From contig CANGNA010000010.1 in assembly GCA_947455215.1 (NCBI GenBank), forward strand, positions 1 to 64,000: a stretch of 64,000 nucleotides of DNA, in the 5' to 3' direction. The stretch is from Chitinophagaceae bacterium (GTDB taxonomy: Bacteria > Bacteroidota > Bacteroidia > Chitinophagales > Chitinophagaceae). Positions within the stretch are counted from its first letter, which is position 1. Every line of letters starts with the position of its first letter. Shown here piece by piece: positions 10,101-19,025 of the stretch. The position numbers and the translations under genes are program-made. Below the pieces are notes generated by a model that had not been told where the DNA came from, made no database searches, and saw only the letters and a list, made by a program, of their open reading frames with translations.

Positions 10101-13100
10101 TGGCATGCGTGGTCCCTTGGTATTAGGGCTGCCATTGATGCGCACATTGGTGAGGTTGAGGCTGGTAATAGAGGTGAAGTCCTGCGATGCTCTTTTGATA
10201 GAGTCCGCTTTGGCTGCACTGCCGGCAGAGCCCATCGCATCAGAAAGCAGCACGTCCTGGTTGTAGGGGTTGTACTTGGGGGTGGTAACGTTTTGGGTAT
10301 AGCCGGCGTATACGGGCAGCTGCACATGCCATTTCTGCGGCATCAGCTTACCCATGTTCAGGTTGGTAGATACGTTATACTGGTAATAGTCGTCCTGCGA
10401 ACGCTGACCTATCTTTTGGTCTATGCTGCCGTAGCCCTGCGTATGCATGCTGCCCGAAAGGTTGACGCTGCCAAGGTCGGCCAGCTGCACAGATACTTTA
10501 CCTGCAGCGGCATAGCCAGGATGGTCTTTGGTGCCCGCCATGCGCATTTCGTCAAACCACAATTCCACGCACTTGCCCAGTCCGTCATCGCCCGGTGTCT
10601 GTGTTGTTTTCTTGGGGTTCAGTACGCCCAGCATGATGTTCTTGGCTCCGCCTATATTAGGGTTACCTACTACCACTATGGTATTGCCCTTACTATCGGT
10701 TACATAGTAGGGTATGGTAGATGGCAGGTTCTGTGCATCGCGTGCTTTCTTGGCTTCAACAAGGTCCTGCAGGGTCAGGTTCATCTGGTTTGCTGCCGGC
10801 CATATCAGGTTCTCATCGCGGTTAACGGTAGGTTGTGTTATAGTCACCGGCATACGGTACTCGTAATAGTTGCCGGTAAAGTCTGCGCCAATACGGATAA
10901 AGGCACTCACGTCGGCATCTTTCACCGGTATCTGGCCTACCTGCGATTCCGCATGCACAAACATGCGCAGGTAGGTAAACTGGCGCATATCTACATTCAC
11001 TTCTTTGAACACACCGCGGGCATCGCCGTCTTGTAAAGAACATGCCCTGAGTGACAGCGCCTGCTCATTTTGAGCGATGGCCTGGCCGGTGCTTCCTGTG
11101 GTCAGTTGCCTTTGTACGCCGGGGGGCAGCACGTACGGCACCGGTGTGCGGGATGCGTTTTCTTCAACGCTCACAGAGGTTACAGAGAAGTCGGTACTGC
11201 TCGCATTTTGTTGTGGCTGGTTCTCACCCGGCGTGGTAAGTGAGTAATTATAGGTACGCCACTGGCTGCGGCCCAGCTCCAGCGATGCAAAACGCATAAC
11301 GGTGCTGTCCTGCCATCCGCTTAGGAACATGCGGATGAAACGGATAGAACGGAAGTCGGCAATGCCACCTACCACATTGTTATAGTTCCTTACCGGTATT
11401 TTGAACTGGTACCATTTTTCCGAGGATATCTGCCCGTTGGGTAGTTTTATCTTGCTTGCATCCTGTTCGCTGATGATGTAGTTACTACCTACACGCATAT
11501 TGTTGGGGTCCAGGTCTAGCCGGTACTGGTAATAGTTCTCAGCTTCGTTCAGTGTATTATCCCTGTTAATATCTTCAGACTCCGGTATGGTAGTGGCCGA
11601 CGTAGCGTAGGCAGAGTTAGGGTCGGTTACAGGAGAGTTGCCTTCAGGGTTGTTGAAGTGCTTGTAGCGGCCCATTATCCCCGTTTTATTAGCATCGTAA
11701 TCCGATCCCCTGTAGTATTTGTAGTCATCACTTGCCGGGTCTGTAGCAGTCTTCAGGTAGGCCGGGTTTGATGCTCCCAGGCGATTTCTAAGAGACGTAA
11801 GGAAGTTGGCAAACTGCGTAGCTTCCCTGGTGTTGTTCATTTCATCGTAGCCAACGTCCTGCGCCGCACGTGCTGAAGGATCATTATCAAACGCACGGGT
11901 TATCTGCTGCTGGAACCGGGGGACATATCCCCATATCGTAGTGTCCAGTTTGGTCTGATCAAAAGGATAGGGTACACCATTCTCAAAAGACAATCTCGAG
12001 TCTTTCAATACATCTTCCGATACAGAACCGAGGTTGATATATAACGAGCCGCCTGTCTTTAGTCCTTGCGCGAATGGGTCAAGCATCCAGAACTGGATAT
12101 ACTGTACATTCGATGCTTCAAAGTCGGTATTGTCTATAGCGCGCTGTATACCGCCCCATCTGTCTTTAGGGTTGGTCAGCTTACCGCTGTCGTCTATATG
12201 TACAGCATCAAAATTGTATGGGCCACGCTCACTTGGATAAAACGCAAGGTCGAAGGTGCTGAGTGATGTTTGCAAGGATTGCTGCGACCTGTTAGGGAAC
12301 ACATCCTGCACCTGCACCAGCCTTATGAAGTGTTGGTTACTGTCGTTACGCACATAGTCCGGTACGCCTTGTCCCGGGTCTACCAGGGTTGGTTCTATGG
12401 TATACCATGCCAGTCGGGCCCTGTTCTCGCCGTATTTTAGCTGGTCGCTCAGTGCGGCCTCGGGGAACAGTGTTTTGCCCGATTTGTCTACCGCACCAAA
12501 TGGGGTAGAGGCCAGCGACCATGCCTGTGCAGGGAAGCGCAGATCGTAGCTGCTGGTAGTACCTTCAAAGTCGTCGATATACACCGCACCCTCGGGGTCC
12601 AGTGAATTGATCTGGCTGGGATGGCCCGGCAATATGCCCGCTACCTCGCCCGATACATTGATGAACGACGGCGCCGTGGTAGAATAAATAGGCAGCTTGT
12701 CCAATATGCGGGTAAGCGCCGGCACTTCCGACTGGTAGTTGGCATCCAGGCCTATCACCGTGTTTTTTATCGGGTCTTCCCCAAAGCTCACCTTCTGGGT
12801 AAACGGTCTTTCGTTCAACCTCATGATGGTACCGCCCAGGGTCAGCTTCTTGTTCATGTAGTAGTCGAAGCGCGCACCCATAAAGTTCTGCTGCTGGAAG
12901 CCAAATGTAGAGTTGTCCTCGTACTGGATGTTGATCGGCACACCGGAGCTAAGTATACCCGTGTTCAATATCTTCAGCCTGCCCAGGCCATACTCTATCT
13001 GGTAATCCTGGTTTTCCACCAGCTTGGTACCACCTGCCGTTACGCTCACAGAGCCTGCCGGTATGTTGAAACCACCCAGGAATATTTCCGAAGAGGTAGA

Positions 13101-15065
13101 CGATTTATATGTACCCTTCAGCGCATACCTGTTCAGGTTCTGGAACTGCTGGGCTATTGTTTTGGTAGAGTCATACAGTGCCTGGAAGATATACCTGCGC
13201 TGCAGTATGGGTGTGGCCGGTGCATCAATGGCGGCGGCAAGGTCGTTACCGAACGGTTCCAGCACGGGGAAGATGATCTTACCCTGCTGCATGTTGATGG
13301 TGATACCATCCACAAAGTCGAACACCCCATCCGGCTGCGCCTCGTTCTGCGAGTTCAGGCGGTCCAGGTTCAGCAACTGTATAAATGGGATCCCCTTTTT
13401 AGGTCCTTCAGGAAAGTAGCGCTTATCGCTGCCCGCAGGGTCCTGGTACATCACGTTGAGCGTAAAGTTCTCCTTGGTAAGGCCAAAACCACCCAGGGCA
13501 TATACGTTCTTCATCATCAGCTTCCATACCGGCAGCTTAGGACGATTAGAGGTGCCCTTCAGCAACTTCAGGTACAGTACCTTAGGGTTGGTGGTGTCAG
13601 GCGGAAGGTCTTCCGCAAATTCACCCACCTGGTATACCTGGCCCTTGTACGTATAGCGGTAGGCAACACCCAGCACATCGTCAGGGTTCATCTGCGTATG
13701 CAGCATGATGTAGCCCAGCTGTGGGTTAAAGTTATATTCGCTGGCGGCCAGTTGGCGTGCCGTAGTGCGTTCAAAGTCTTGTCCCAGTCCCAGCCCCAGT
13801 CCTATGGCTGCGTTCGATGCGTAGCGCTGCTGGCGGTTGTTGGGTGTCTGCTGCAGTTCTGTATACAGCCTGTTGCTGCGGTTGTCCGGCACGCCATCGC
13901 GTATGCCGGGTGCTCCGTTATTCATGCTGGCCATGTACGGGTTAGCCTCACCTAGATCCTGGAAACACAGCACATCGCGCACGCCGTTCACCGCACCCGT
14001 ACGGTTGGTGATCCACACCTGTATCTTGGTGATCTGCACCTGCGAGTTGATGACCGGAAAATCCTTCAGCGCTATGTTATACCTGTCGTGGAAATACTGC
14101 GCCAGCAGGAAGTCTTTGTTTTCTTCATACGCATCAGCCTTTATAGAAAACTGTTGTGCCTGTGCACCGCCTTGAATGGTAAGGCTTTTGCGCTGCGATT
14201 TTTGTTGAGAGATAACACCGGTCACCCACAGCTTGCCAAACTGCAGCTGTGTCTTCAGACCAAACAGCGACTGCACGCCGCTGATGAGGTTGCTCTTCAG
14301 CGGGAAGCTGATATTGCCTGCCTCTATCTTTTTGATCATCTCGTCTTCCTTGCCGCTGTAGTCCAGCTTCTGCATGTTCTGGTAATCAAACGTGGCCTTG
14401 GTGTTGTTGCTGATGTTCAGCTTCATCTTGTCACCAATAGTGGCCAGCAGGTTGATGTTCATCTGCATGTCAAAGTCGAAGATGCCGTATTTCTGTGCGC
14501 GCTGCACCAGTGTAGGGTTCTTGATGTTCTGCCAGTTACCACCAAAGGTCACGTCCACATTACCCTGCGGCTTTACGGAAATGGTGTTGCTGCCAAATAT
14601 GCGGTCAAAAAGACCGTCTTTGTACATCTGCGGCAGTTCCGGCTTTTTGTTGAACAGCATCATGGCATCCAGGCGGCGCTGCCAGTAGGCATCATCGTCT
14701 ATCTTGGCCCTGTATTTCTGGTACTCGGCAAGACTCATGTACGTTGGGTTCCTGTTGTACATAGAGCCCATCTTGTCGTTGTAGTAGTAGCGGTTCGAGT
14801 CCGGGTCGTACTCAAAGGTCTTTTTCTCCAGCTTCGGGTCGCCCAGGTCTATCGATTTTGGCCTTTCCAGATCTATGCGCGGATCGCCTGTCTTATCGTG
14901 TATCGGGAACTTCAGCTTATGCGCGGTATCCCCGACGGTATCCTGTGGTGGCGGTGGCGGGAATGGGAAGAAGATACGCCTCGGACGCGCTGCGGCATTC
15001 AGTATGATCACCGCCAGTATTATGAAACCAATTAATTTATATCCGAAAAAACGCTTGCCCTTCAA
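7170..15065 (-). CDS. sprA: SprA, T9SS outer-membrane translocon / gliding motility protein
   Basis: At 2631 residues this is the largest gene here and matches SprA (also Sov), the giant beta-barrel through which T9SS cargo crosses the outer membrane. It begins with an N-terminal hydrophobic segment (residues 10-25) and a Pro-rich run (FFPFPPPPP). It continues with SprA-type sequence such as the plug-region EGAVYIDDFEGTTSSYDLRF and ELWFDEMRMAG, and ends in aromatic-rich beta-strands with a terminal FIFAQ. No ATG is available near the start, so translation probably begins at TTG (15065), 14 bases after the ruvA stop and behind an AAAGGG run. Between residues about 1948 and 2103 lies an Asn/Gly/Thr low-complexity block, followed by a very basic stretch (EKLKKKKARKAARKARRAK). 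The ruvA-sprA order is also known from other Bacteroidota. Confidence 0.95.
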   Translation of the reverse strand: MKGKRFFGYKLIGFIILAVIILNAAARPRRIFFPFPPPPPQDTVGDTAHKLKFPIHDKTGDPRIDLERPKSIDLGDPKLEKKTFEYDPDSNRYYYNDKMGSMYNRNPTYMSLAEYQKYRAKIDDDAYWQRRLDAMMLFNKKPELPQMYKDGLFDRIFGSNTISVKPQGNVDVTFGGNWQNIKNPTLVQRAQKYGIFDFDMQMNINLLATIGDKMKLNISNNTKATFDYQNMQKLDYSGKEDEMIKKIEAGNISFPLKSNLISGVQSLFGLKTQLQFGKLWVTGVISQQKSQRKSLTIQGGAQAQQFSIKADAYEENKDFLLAQYFHDRYNIALKDFPVINSQVQITKIQVWITNRTGAVNGVRDVLCFQDLGEANPYMASMNNGAPGIRDGVPDNRSNRLYTELQQTPNNRQQRYASNAAIGLGLGLGQDFERTTARQLAASEYNFNPQLGYIMLHTQMNPDDVLGVAYRYTYKGQVYQVGEFAEDLPPDTTNPKVLYLKLLKGTSNRPKLPVWKLMMKNVYALGGFGLTKENFTLNVMYQDPAGSDKRYFPEGPKKGIPFIQLLNLDRLNSQNEAQPDGVFDFVDGITINMQQGKIIFPVLEPFGNDLAAAIDAPATPILQRRYIFQALYDSTKTIAQQFQNLNRYALKGTYKSSTSSEIFLGGFNIPAGSVSVTAGGTKLVENQDYQIEYGLGRLKILNTGILSSGVPINIQYEDNSTFGFQQQNFMGARFDYYMNKKLTLGGTIMRLNERPFTQKVSFGEDPIKNTVIGLDANYQSEVPALTRILDKLPIYSTTAPSFINVSGEVAGILPGHPSQINSLDPEGAVYIDDFEGTTSSYDLRFPAQAWSLASTPFGAVDKSGKTLFPEAALSDQLKYGENRARLAWYTIEPTLVDPGQGVPDYVRNDSNQHFIRLVQVQDVFPNRSQQSLQTSLSTFDLAFYPSERGPYNFDAVHIDDSGKLTNPKDRWGGIQRAIDNTDFEASNVQYIQFWMLDPFAQGLKTGGSLYINLGSVSEDVLKDSRLSFENGVPYPFDQTKLDTTIWGYVPRFQQQITRAFDNDPSARAAQDVGYDEMNNTREATQFANFLTSLRNRLGASNPAYLKTATDPASDDYKYYRGSDYDANKTGIMGRYKHFNNPEGNSPVTDPNSAYATSATTIPESEDINRDNTLNEAENYYQYRLDLDPNNMRVGSNYIISEQDASKIKLPNGQISSEKWYQFKIPVRNYNNVVGGIADFRSIRFIRMFLSGWQDSTVMRFASLELGRSQWRTYNYSLTTPGENQPQQNASSTDFSVTSVSVEENASRTPVPYVLPPGVQRQLTTGSTGQAIAQNEQALSLRACSLQDGDARGVFKEVNVDMRQFTYLRMFVHAESQVGQIPVKDADVSAFIRIGADFTGNYYEYRMPVTITQPTVNRDENLIWPAANQMNLTLQDLVEAKKARDAQNLPSTIPYYVTDSKGNTIVVVGNPNIGGAKNIMLGVLNPKKTTQTPGDDGLGKCVELWFDEMRMAGTKDHPGYAAAGKVSVQLADLGSVNLSGSMHTQGYGSIDQKIGQRSQDDYYQYNVSTNLNMGKLMPQKWHVQLPVYAGYTQNVTTPKYNPYNQDVLLSDAMGSAGSAAKADSIKRASQDFTSITSLNLTNVRINGSPNTKGPRMPWSVKNFDFTYSYNNQFKHNSLIALDNINTQKLGIGYTYSLPSKPIEPFKKLIKSKSKWFALVKDFNIKPLPSSFSLRNDLNRLVEETRVRDLNDGSGYVSPSTFYKNFNWTRVYNTRWELTKSLSLDYTATNVSRLDEPYGRIDSKEKKDSVLRAISRFGHNTSYTQTFNSSYTVPLSKLPATDWINVRMSYSANYTWTGAAPVAYELGNTIGNTNTKQISGDLDMNKLYSKWRWLRALNAKPSPKGKGGDQGNKNEPVPGNNGRPAGPAPRIEDLKRNGKVLPGAQIQGDVDDGGPGAGNGVNTPGGNTVGTNGTTNTNGAPNGGGTAGNTGTTGASGSATGNNTTNPNPAGNTSTGNNAGNNTGNSSTGNTNTTGGNNTGNAGNNGPKGNTGGPKGGNGNANNAGNTGTGNNNNGGNNTGNTTGNTGGNNNGKGNNIPTTTAPAGPPNVFQNINTASLTDQQLDSLVDLQDSIDHAWHKAEKLKKKKARKAARKARRAKLPELSAPVRVAGHILTMLTRVSVNYTQTGGTILPGYLDSTRFMGVNNYSAAPGFNYVYGYQPTAAWLEQKATEGKLTRDSLFNAQFQQTYTSNLTGTATLVPFKDFRIDLSLSKSFSKSHNELFKDTGTGEFHHFNPYENGSFNISYIAVKTIMKNTAVYSDVYNQFLANREIISTRLGSSNPYTNGLPDPANPNYTKGYTQFSQDVLIPAFIAAFTGNSAQTQALVDYKHTTISDNPFKYFNPLPNWKVQYNGLSKYPFFAKYLNNLTITHNYTGSMSMNGFNSSLLYKDLYGLGFPSFIDSNSHNYVPFFQVPNVTIQQAFNPLIGIDLAMKNNFTAKFEIRKSKTMSLSLIDYQVSENASTEYVIGFGFRKKGVKLPFEVFGIQKLKNELIFKMDIGLRDDKNSNTFLANNISVTSRGQKVLRISPSVDYAVNSKLTLHFFFDRQQTVPYVSTSYPTTNTKAGVTLRFIFAQ
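8756..9220 (-). repeat. Coding minisatellite in sprA (Asn/Gly/Thr-rich)
   Basis: About 155 codons consist of degenerate short units giving GNNTGN, GNTG, GGNN and TGNT patterns; on the plus strand this appears as repeated TTGCCTGT/ATTATTG-like words. It interrupts otherwise normal SprA sequence. See the finding for this interval. Confidence 0.85.
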
Positions 15066-15079
15066 TGTATTATCCCTTT

Positions 15080-15658
15080 TTATAAAGCGCGAAGCGCCTC
15101 TTTGATCAGCTCTTCTACAGATAAAGAAGCGGCATTGGCTATTTTTTTGATAGCCGCTTCCGCCATATTCTTTCCTATACCTAAGTTGACTAATGCTATT
15201 AACGCATCTTCAGTTATTGTATTGTGTTTCTGGGCCTGTGGTGATACACTATTTTTTCCGGGTTGCAGCTTGCCTTTCAGCTCTAAAACTATCCTTTGTG
15301 CCGTTTTGGCACCTATACCTTTTACTTTTTCTAATGTTTTGGCATCATCAAACGTTACTGCACGCTCCAGTTCGGCCGTGGTAAGCGACGACAGGATGAT
15401 GCGCGCCGTAGCTGCGCCCACACCGCTGATGCCCAGCAACATGCGGAAAGTGGCCCGCTCTTCTTCCTCGGCAAAGCCGTAAAGTACCCAGGCATCTTCG
15501 CGCACCTGCAGGTGCGTGAACAAGCGGCAACGATCAGAATTGACAATAAGGCTGTAGGTCTGCAGGGTGATATTTACCTCGTAACCAACGCCCCCAACAT
15601 TCAGATATAACAACGACGGCGATTTGTAAACCAGTTCGCCCTCCAGAAATGCATACAT
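15080..15658 (-). CDS. ruvA: RuvA, Holliday junction branch migration complex subunit
   Basis: The 192-residue protein binds four-way DNA junctions as a tetramer and loads the RuvB motor during recombination repair. It starts MYAFLEGELVYKSPS (OB-fold domain I, residues 1-63). It continues with two helix-hairpin-helix motifs (LLGISGVGAATARIIL and VKGIGAKTAQRIVLELKGKL) and ends with the small C-terminal domain III that contacts RuvB (ALIALVNLGIGKNMAEAAI). The start at 15658 is chosen because it gives the standard RuvA N-terminus; upstream starts would add about 50 unrelated residues across the promoter. sprA follows 14 bases downstream. ruvB and ruvC are not in the window. Confidence 0.95.
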   Translation of the reverse strand: MYAFLEGELVYKSPSLLYLNVGGVGYEVNITLQTYSLIVNSDRCRLFTHLQVREDAWVLYGFAEEEERATFRMLLGISGVGAATARIILSSLTTAELERAVTFDDAKTLEKVKGIGAKTAQRIVLELKGKLQPGKNSVSPQAQKHNTITEDALIALVNLGIGKNMAEAAIKKIANAASLSVEELIKEALRAL

Positions 15659-15675
15659 AGTACTTGATGATATAG

Positions 15676-15736
15676 TTTTATTGCGCCCACAACAGGCAAT
15701 AAAAATAGGCGTGATCTCACGCCGCGCGGAAAGATA
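15676..15736 (-). promoter_or_regulatory. Promoter and structured 5' leader of ruvA
   Basis: A minus-strand -7 box TATCTTTC lies at 15736-15729. It predicts a start site near 15723, right at the edge of a 16-base palindrome (GGCGTGAGATCACGCC, 15708-15723). A second hairpin follows (9-bp stem, 15676-15684 with 15696-15704, 11-base loop). The leader is then about 65 nt long. Confidence 0.5.
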
Positions 15737-15826
15737 CAAAAAAAGCATGTTATTTACTTTTTTAAGTAGGTCGGTGGGCGTTGAAACGTGTAAATCGGTG
15801 TTGCGGTTCACCTTATCTTAAAACCC

Positions 15827-16306
15827 TTATTCAGATAGTTTTTTCACAAATGCGTAAGTGGCCGGGCAATGCACTATATTTTTTCTGAATGTTTCCACGT
15901 ATTCTTCAAATGGCTGTTTTTCGTGATGTGGGAACCCGGCACAATCAGCAGGACGTATGGCATAAACCGAGCATTTATTGTCGGGCAGTAAAAACTGGCA
16001 GGGCTGGCTCGTATTCACCCAGTGTCCCGATTTTGGTTCTTTTTTCAACCAACGCGTTTTAAAATCTGCCGGCTTCATGCGCAGGTGGGTAGCTATGCGG
16101 ATGATATCTTCGTTGGTAAATGCCGGGGTCATGGTCTTGCAGCAGTTGGCACAGGCGAGGCAGTCGGTCTCCCGCCACGCTGCCGCATTAGCTTCCGCTG
16201 CGTGTGCTGCAAAGTTGGCTGGCCGTTCATCCTGGGGTATATTCAAAAAGGCTACAAGCGTAGCCTTTTCTTCCTGTGCCTTTATCCTGAATTGCTCAAG
16301 GTCCAT
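15827..16306 (-). CDS. YkgJ-family cysteine cluster protein (putative Zn/Fe-binding)
   Basis: The 159-residue cytosolic protein belongs to the YkgJ/UPF0153 family. The conserved metal-site cysteines are visible: CLACANCCKTM near residues 45-55, then PCQFLLPDNKCSVYAIRPAD with a following CAGFPHHEK. The family is thought to bind a zinc or iron centre; its biological role is unknown. It lies 31 bases downstream of tex on the same strand, but also has its own promoter-like TAACTTTA at 16318-16311, only 4 bases before the ATG. No ribosome binding site would fit in a transcript starting there. Confidence 0.85.
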   Translation of the reverse strand: MDLEQFRIKAQEEKATLVAFLNIPQDERPANFAAHAAEANAAAWRETDCLACANCCKTMTPAFTNEDIIRIATHLRMKPADFKTRWLKKEPKSGHWVNTSQPCQFLLPDNKCSVYAIRPADCAGFPHHEKQPFEEYVETFRKNIVHCPATYAFVKKLSE

Positions 16307-16310
16307 GCTA

Positions 16311-16318
16311 TAAAGTTA
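16311..16318 (-). promoter_or_regulatory. -7 box TAACTTTA immediately before the YkgJ-family gene
   Basis: Reads TAACTTTA on the minus strand, a one-base variant of TAnnTTTG, 4 bases before the ATG at 16306. If used, the transcript would be leaderless. No convincing -33 element was seen. Confidence 0.35.
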
Positions 16319-16337
16319 GCCATTTATATGGCTGTCA

Positions 16338-18590
16338 TTACCTCGAAAACTTATTTTTCAACGCGCTCAGGGCATCATTCATGCTCACCGGTGCTTCCTC
16401 CTTTTTAGGTGCCGGCTTACCGCCGCTGAATTGCTTGGGCTTCGGCGGCCCTTGTTTGGTGCGGGCTTCTGGTTCCTGTGTCTGCTTTATAGACAGCGCA
16501 ATGCGCTTGCGGGCAGCATCCACTTCTGTTACCTTCACCATTACCTGTTGGTTCAGCTTCAACACCTCGTTAGGGTCGGTGATATACTTGTGCGATATCT
16601 CTGATACGTGCACCAGGCCATCCTGCTTCACCCCTATATCCACAAAAGCACCAAACCTGGTCAGGTTGGTTACCACACCAGGCACTATCATACCCGGTTT
16701 CACATCATCTATCGAATAGATAGCGGCAAATTCAAACTGCTGGGCCTCGCTGCGCGGATCTAGCCCCGGTTTCTTCAACTCGTTAATTATATCGCGCAAG
16801 GTATGTTCGCCTATCTCGGCTGTGATGTATTTCTTCGGCTCTATTTTCTTTACCAGCTCATCATTGCCTATCAGCGATTTTACGTCCGTGCCTATATCAT
16901 TGGCCATTTTACCTATTATGGCATATACTTCAGGGTGTACCGCGCTGGCGTCCAGCGGGTCTTCGCCATCCTTTATGCGCAGGAAGCCCGCACACTGTTC
17001 GTAAGCTTTATTGCCCAGGCGCGGCACCTTCATCAGCTGTTTGCGGCTGGTAAACTTGCCTACCTCTTTCCGGTAACTGATGATGTTCTCCGCTATCGAT
17101 GGGCCTATGCCGCTTACATAAGATAGCAGATGTTTGCTGGCCGTGTTCAGGTTCACGCCTACGGTGTTCACGCAGCTGATCACCGTCTGGTCCAGGCGCT
17201 CTTTCAGCCTTACCTGGTTCACATCGTGCTGGTACTGGCCTACGCCTATGCTCTTAGGGTCTATCTTCACCAGCTCTGCAAGTGGGTCCATCAGCCTGCG
17301 GCCAATGCTCACCGCACCGCGCACTGTAATGTCTTCTTCGGGGAATTCTTCCCTCGCTATTGCTGATGCCGAATAAATAGAGGCACCATCTTCGTTCACT
17401 AAAAATACCGGCAGACCAAGGTTCAGCTTTTTAATAAATCCTTCTGTCTCCCTGCCTGCGGTACCGTCGCCAATGGCTATACACTGCAGGTTATAGGTTT
17501 TGATGAGGTTACGCACTGTATGCTCGGCATCTACCAGGCGGTTGTTGTTTTCGTGTATGTAGATGAGGCCGGTCTTCAGTAGGTTGCCCTGTTCGTCCAG
17601 GCACACTGTTTTGCAGCCTGTGCGGTAGCCGGGGTCTATGGCCAGCAGGCGCTTGCTGCCCAGTGGCGAGCTCAGCAGCAGCTGGCGCAGGTTCTCTGCA
17701 AATACATTAATAGCCTCCTCATCGGCCTTTGTCTTCAGCGCCATCCTGAATTCGCTCTCCAGGCTGGGGTGCAGTAATCTGCGCCACGCATCCTTTACGG
17801 CCTTCTTCACATGGTCGGCAGCTTCGTTATTGGCTTTTACAAACTGTTTTTCGGCAAGGGCAATGGCATCTTCCTCTACCGGGGTGATGACCATGCGCAG
17901 CACACCTTCCATAAAGCCGCGCATAATGGCCAGCAGCCTGTGCGATGGTATCTTGGATATCGGTTCAGAGAATTCGAAATAGTCTTTATACTTGGCTGCC
18001 TCGGCCTCCTTATCTGCCAGCACCTTACTTTGCACGGTGGCTGTTTGTTCAAATAGGCGACGCATACCCGCACGCACTTCGGCATGCTCATTCACCAGCT
18101 CGCTGATGATGTCGCGGGCGCCCTGCAGCGCTTCATCAACGGTTTTTACTTGTTCGTTGATATGGCTCGCAGCAACTTCAGCAAGATTAGTATTGCCTTG
18201 TTCCAGCAGCAAGTTAGCCAGTGGCTCCAGGCCGTTCTCGCGCGCTGTCTGTGCCTTGGTCTTGCGCTTGGGTTTGTAAGGCAGGTAAAGGTCTTCCAGC
18301 TCTGCCAATGTCAGCGCTGCGTCTATCTTACTCTGCAGGAACTCGGTCATTTTGCCTTGCTCTGTAATGGTCTTTTCTATAAAGGCTTTACGTTCGGCAA
18401 ACTCTTTCAGCGCATTGGCTTCATCCTGTATCGCCTGCACCTGCACTTCATCCAGCGCTCCGGTTTTATCCTTCCTGTATCGGGCTATAAAGGGAATGGT
18501 AGCACCCTCGCCCAGCAGCGTCAATACTGCTTCTACATCCTGTTTCCTTAAATTCAACCTGGCGCTCACGCCACTCGCAAAAGCTAACAT
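16338..18590 (-). CDS. tex: Tex-family RNA-binding transcription accessory protein
   Basis: The 750-residue cytosolic protein matches Tex, a nucleic-acid-binding factor related to eukaryotic Spt6. Domains in order: N-terminal helical region (VEAVLTLLGEGATIPFIARY), a YqgF/RNase H-like domain (LLAIDPGYRTGCKTVCLDE, about residues 320-450), helix-hairpin-helix modules (LLSYVSGIGPSIAENIISYR and LMKVPRLGNKAYEQCAGFLR), and an S1 RNA-binding domain (GMIVPGVVTNLTRFGAFVDI, about 630-700). It ends in a short basic Pro/Lys-rich tail. The length fits the family. It starts a minus-strand run that continues with the YkgJ-family gene and then, after a 168-base gap, with ruvA and sprA. Confidence 0.95.
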   Translation of the reverse strand: MLAFASGVSARLNLRKQDVEAVLTLLGEGATIPFIARYRKDKTGALDEVQVQAIQDEANALKEFAERKAFIEKTITEQGKMTEFLQSKIDAALTLAELEDLYLPYKPKRKTKAQTARENGLEPLANLLLEQGNTNLAEVAASHINEQVKTVDEALQGARDIISELVNEHAEVRAGMRRLFEQTATVQSKVLADKEAEAAKYKDYFEFSEPISKIPSHRLLAIMRGFMEGVLRMVITPVEEDAIALAEKQFVKANNEAADHVKKAVKDAWRRLLHPSLESEFRMALKTKADEEAINVFAENLRQLLLSSPLGSKRLLAIDPGYRTGCKTVCLDEQGNLLKTGLIYIHENNNRLVDAEHTVRNLIKTYNLQCIAIGDGTAGRETEGFIKKLNLGLPVFLVNEDGASIYSASAIAREEFPEEDITVRGAVSIGRRLMDPLAELVKIDPKSIGVGQYQHDVNQVRLKERLDQTVISCVNTVGVNLNTASKHLLSYVSGIGPSIAENIISYRKEVGKFTSRKQLMKVPRLGNKAYEQCAGFLRIKDGEDPLDASAVHPEVYAIIGKMANDIGTDVKSLIGNDELVKKIEPKKYITAEIGEHTLRDIINELKKPGLDPRSEAQQFEFAAIYSIDDVKPGMIVPGVVTNLTRFGAFVDIGVKQDGLVHVSEISHKYITDPNEVLKLNQQVMVKVTEVDAARKRIALSIKQTQEPEARTKQGPPKPKQFSGGKPAPKKEEAPVSMNDALSALKNKFSR

Positions 18591-18751
18591 ACGTATTCAA
18601 TTCTTAGGGCTGCGAATGTAGCTTGCCTATGTGACTCTGAAAAACAAAATATTTAATAATGTATAACGTGCAGTCTACATATAACAACAAAAGTGCCCCA
18701 GACCCGTAAGCCCGGAACACCCGTAACCGCACATGTGTAGCGGTTTTATCG

Positions 18752-18934
18752 TTAGGCAGTTGCCTTCGCTTTATGTAGATATTTGTCAGCTTGTTTTACC
18801 AGGTCATCTGCTTTTTTCTTCAGCTTCCGGCCTTTCGTTTCGGTATCACTTTTTACCTTCAGAAAGGTGTTCTCCAGCAATAGCCCCGCTATCACTCCGG
18901 CGGCTGCATATGTCAATAGGCGTGTCATTGTCAT
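18752..18934 (-). CDS. Small YtxH-like membrane protein
   Basis: This 60-residue protein has one N-terminal membrane helix (LLTYAAAGVIAGLLLENTFL) followed by a lysine-rich amphipathic helix (KKADDLVKQADKYLHKAKA). This is the layout of YtxH-type proteins, which are envelope-associated and often stress-induced; the function is unknown. A hairpin with stem AACCGC/GCGGTT (18724-18747) lies just past the stop codon. A second YtxH-like gene is at 50942-51136. Confidence 0.6.
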   Translation of the reverse strand: MTMTRLLTYAAAGVIAGLLLENTFLKVKSDTETKGRKLKKKADDLVKQADKYLHKAKATA

Positions 18935-19025
18935 GATTTTATCTCTGTTCTCATTATATGACTAAATAAATTGTGCCAACAGCATTTCATGCCTGATCTT
19001 TAACTTTAACTATTCAACTACTCAT

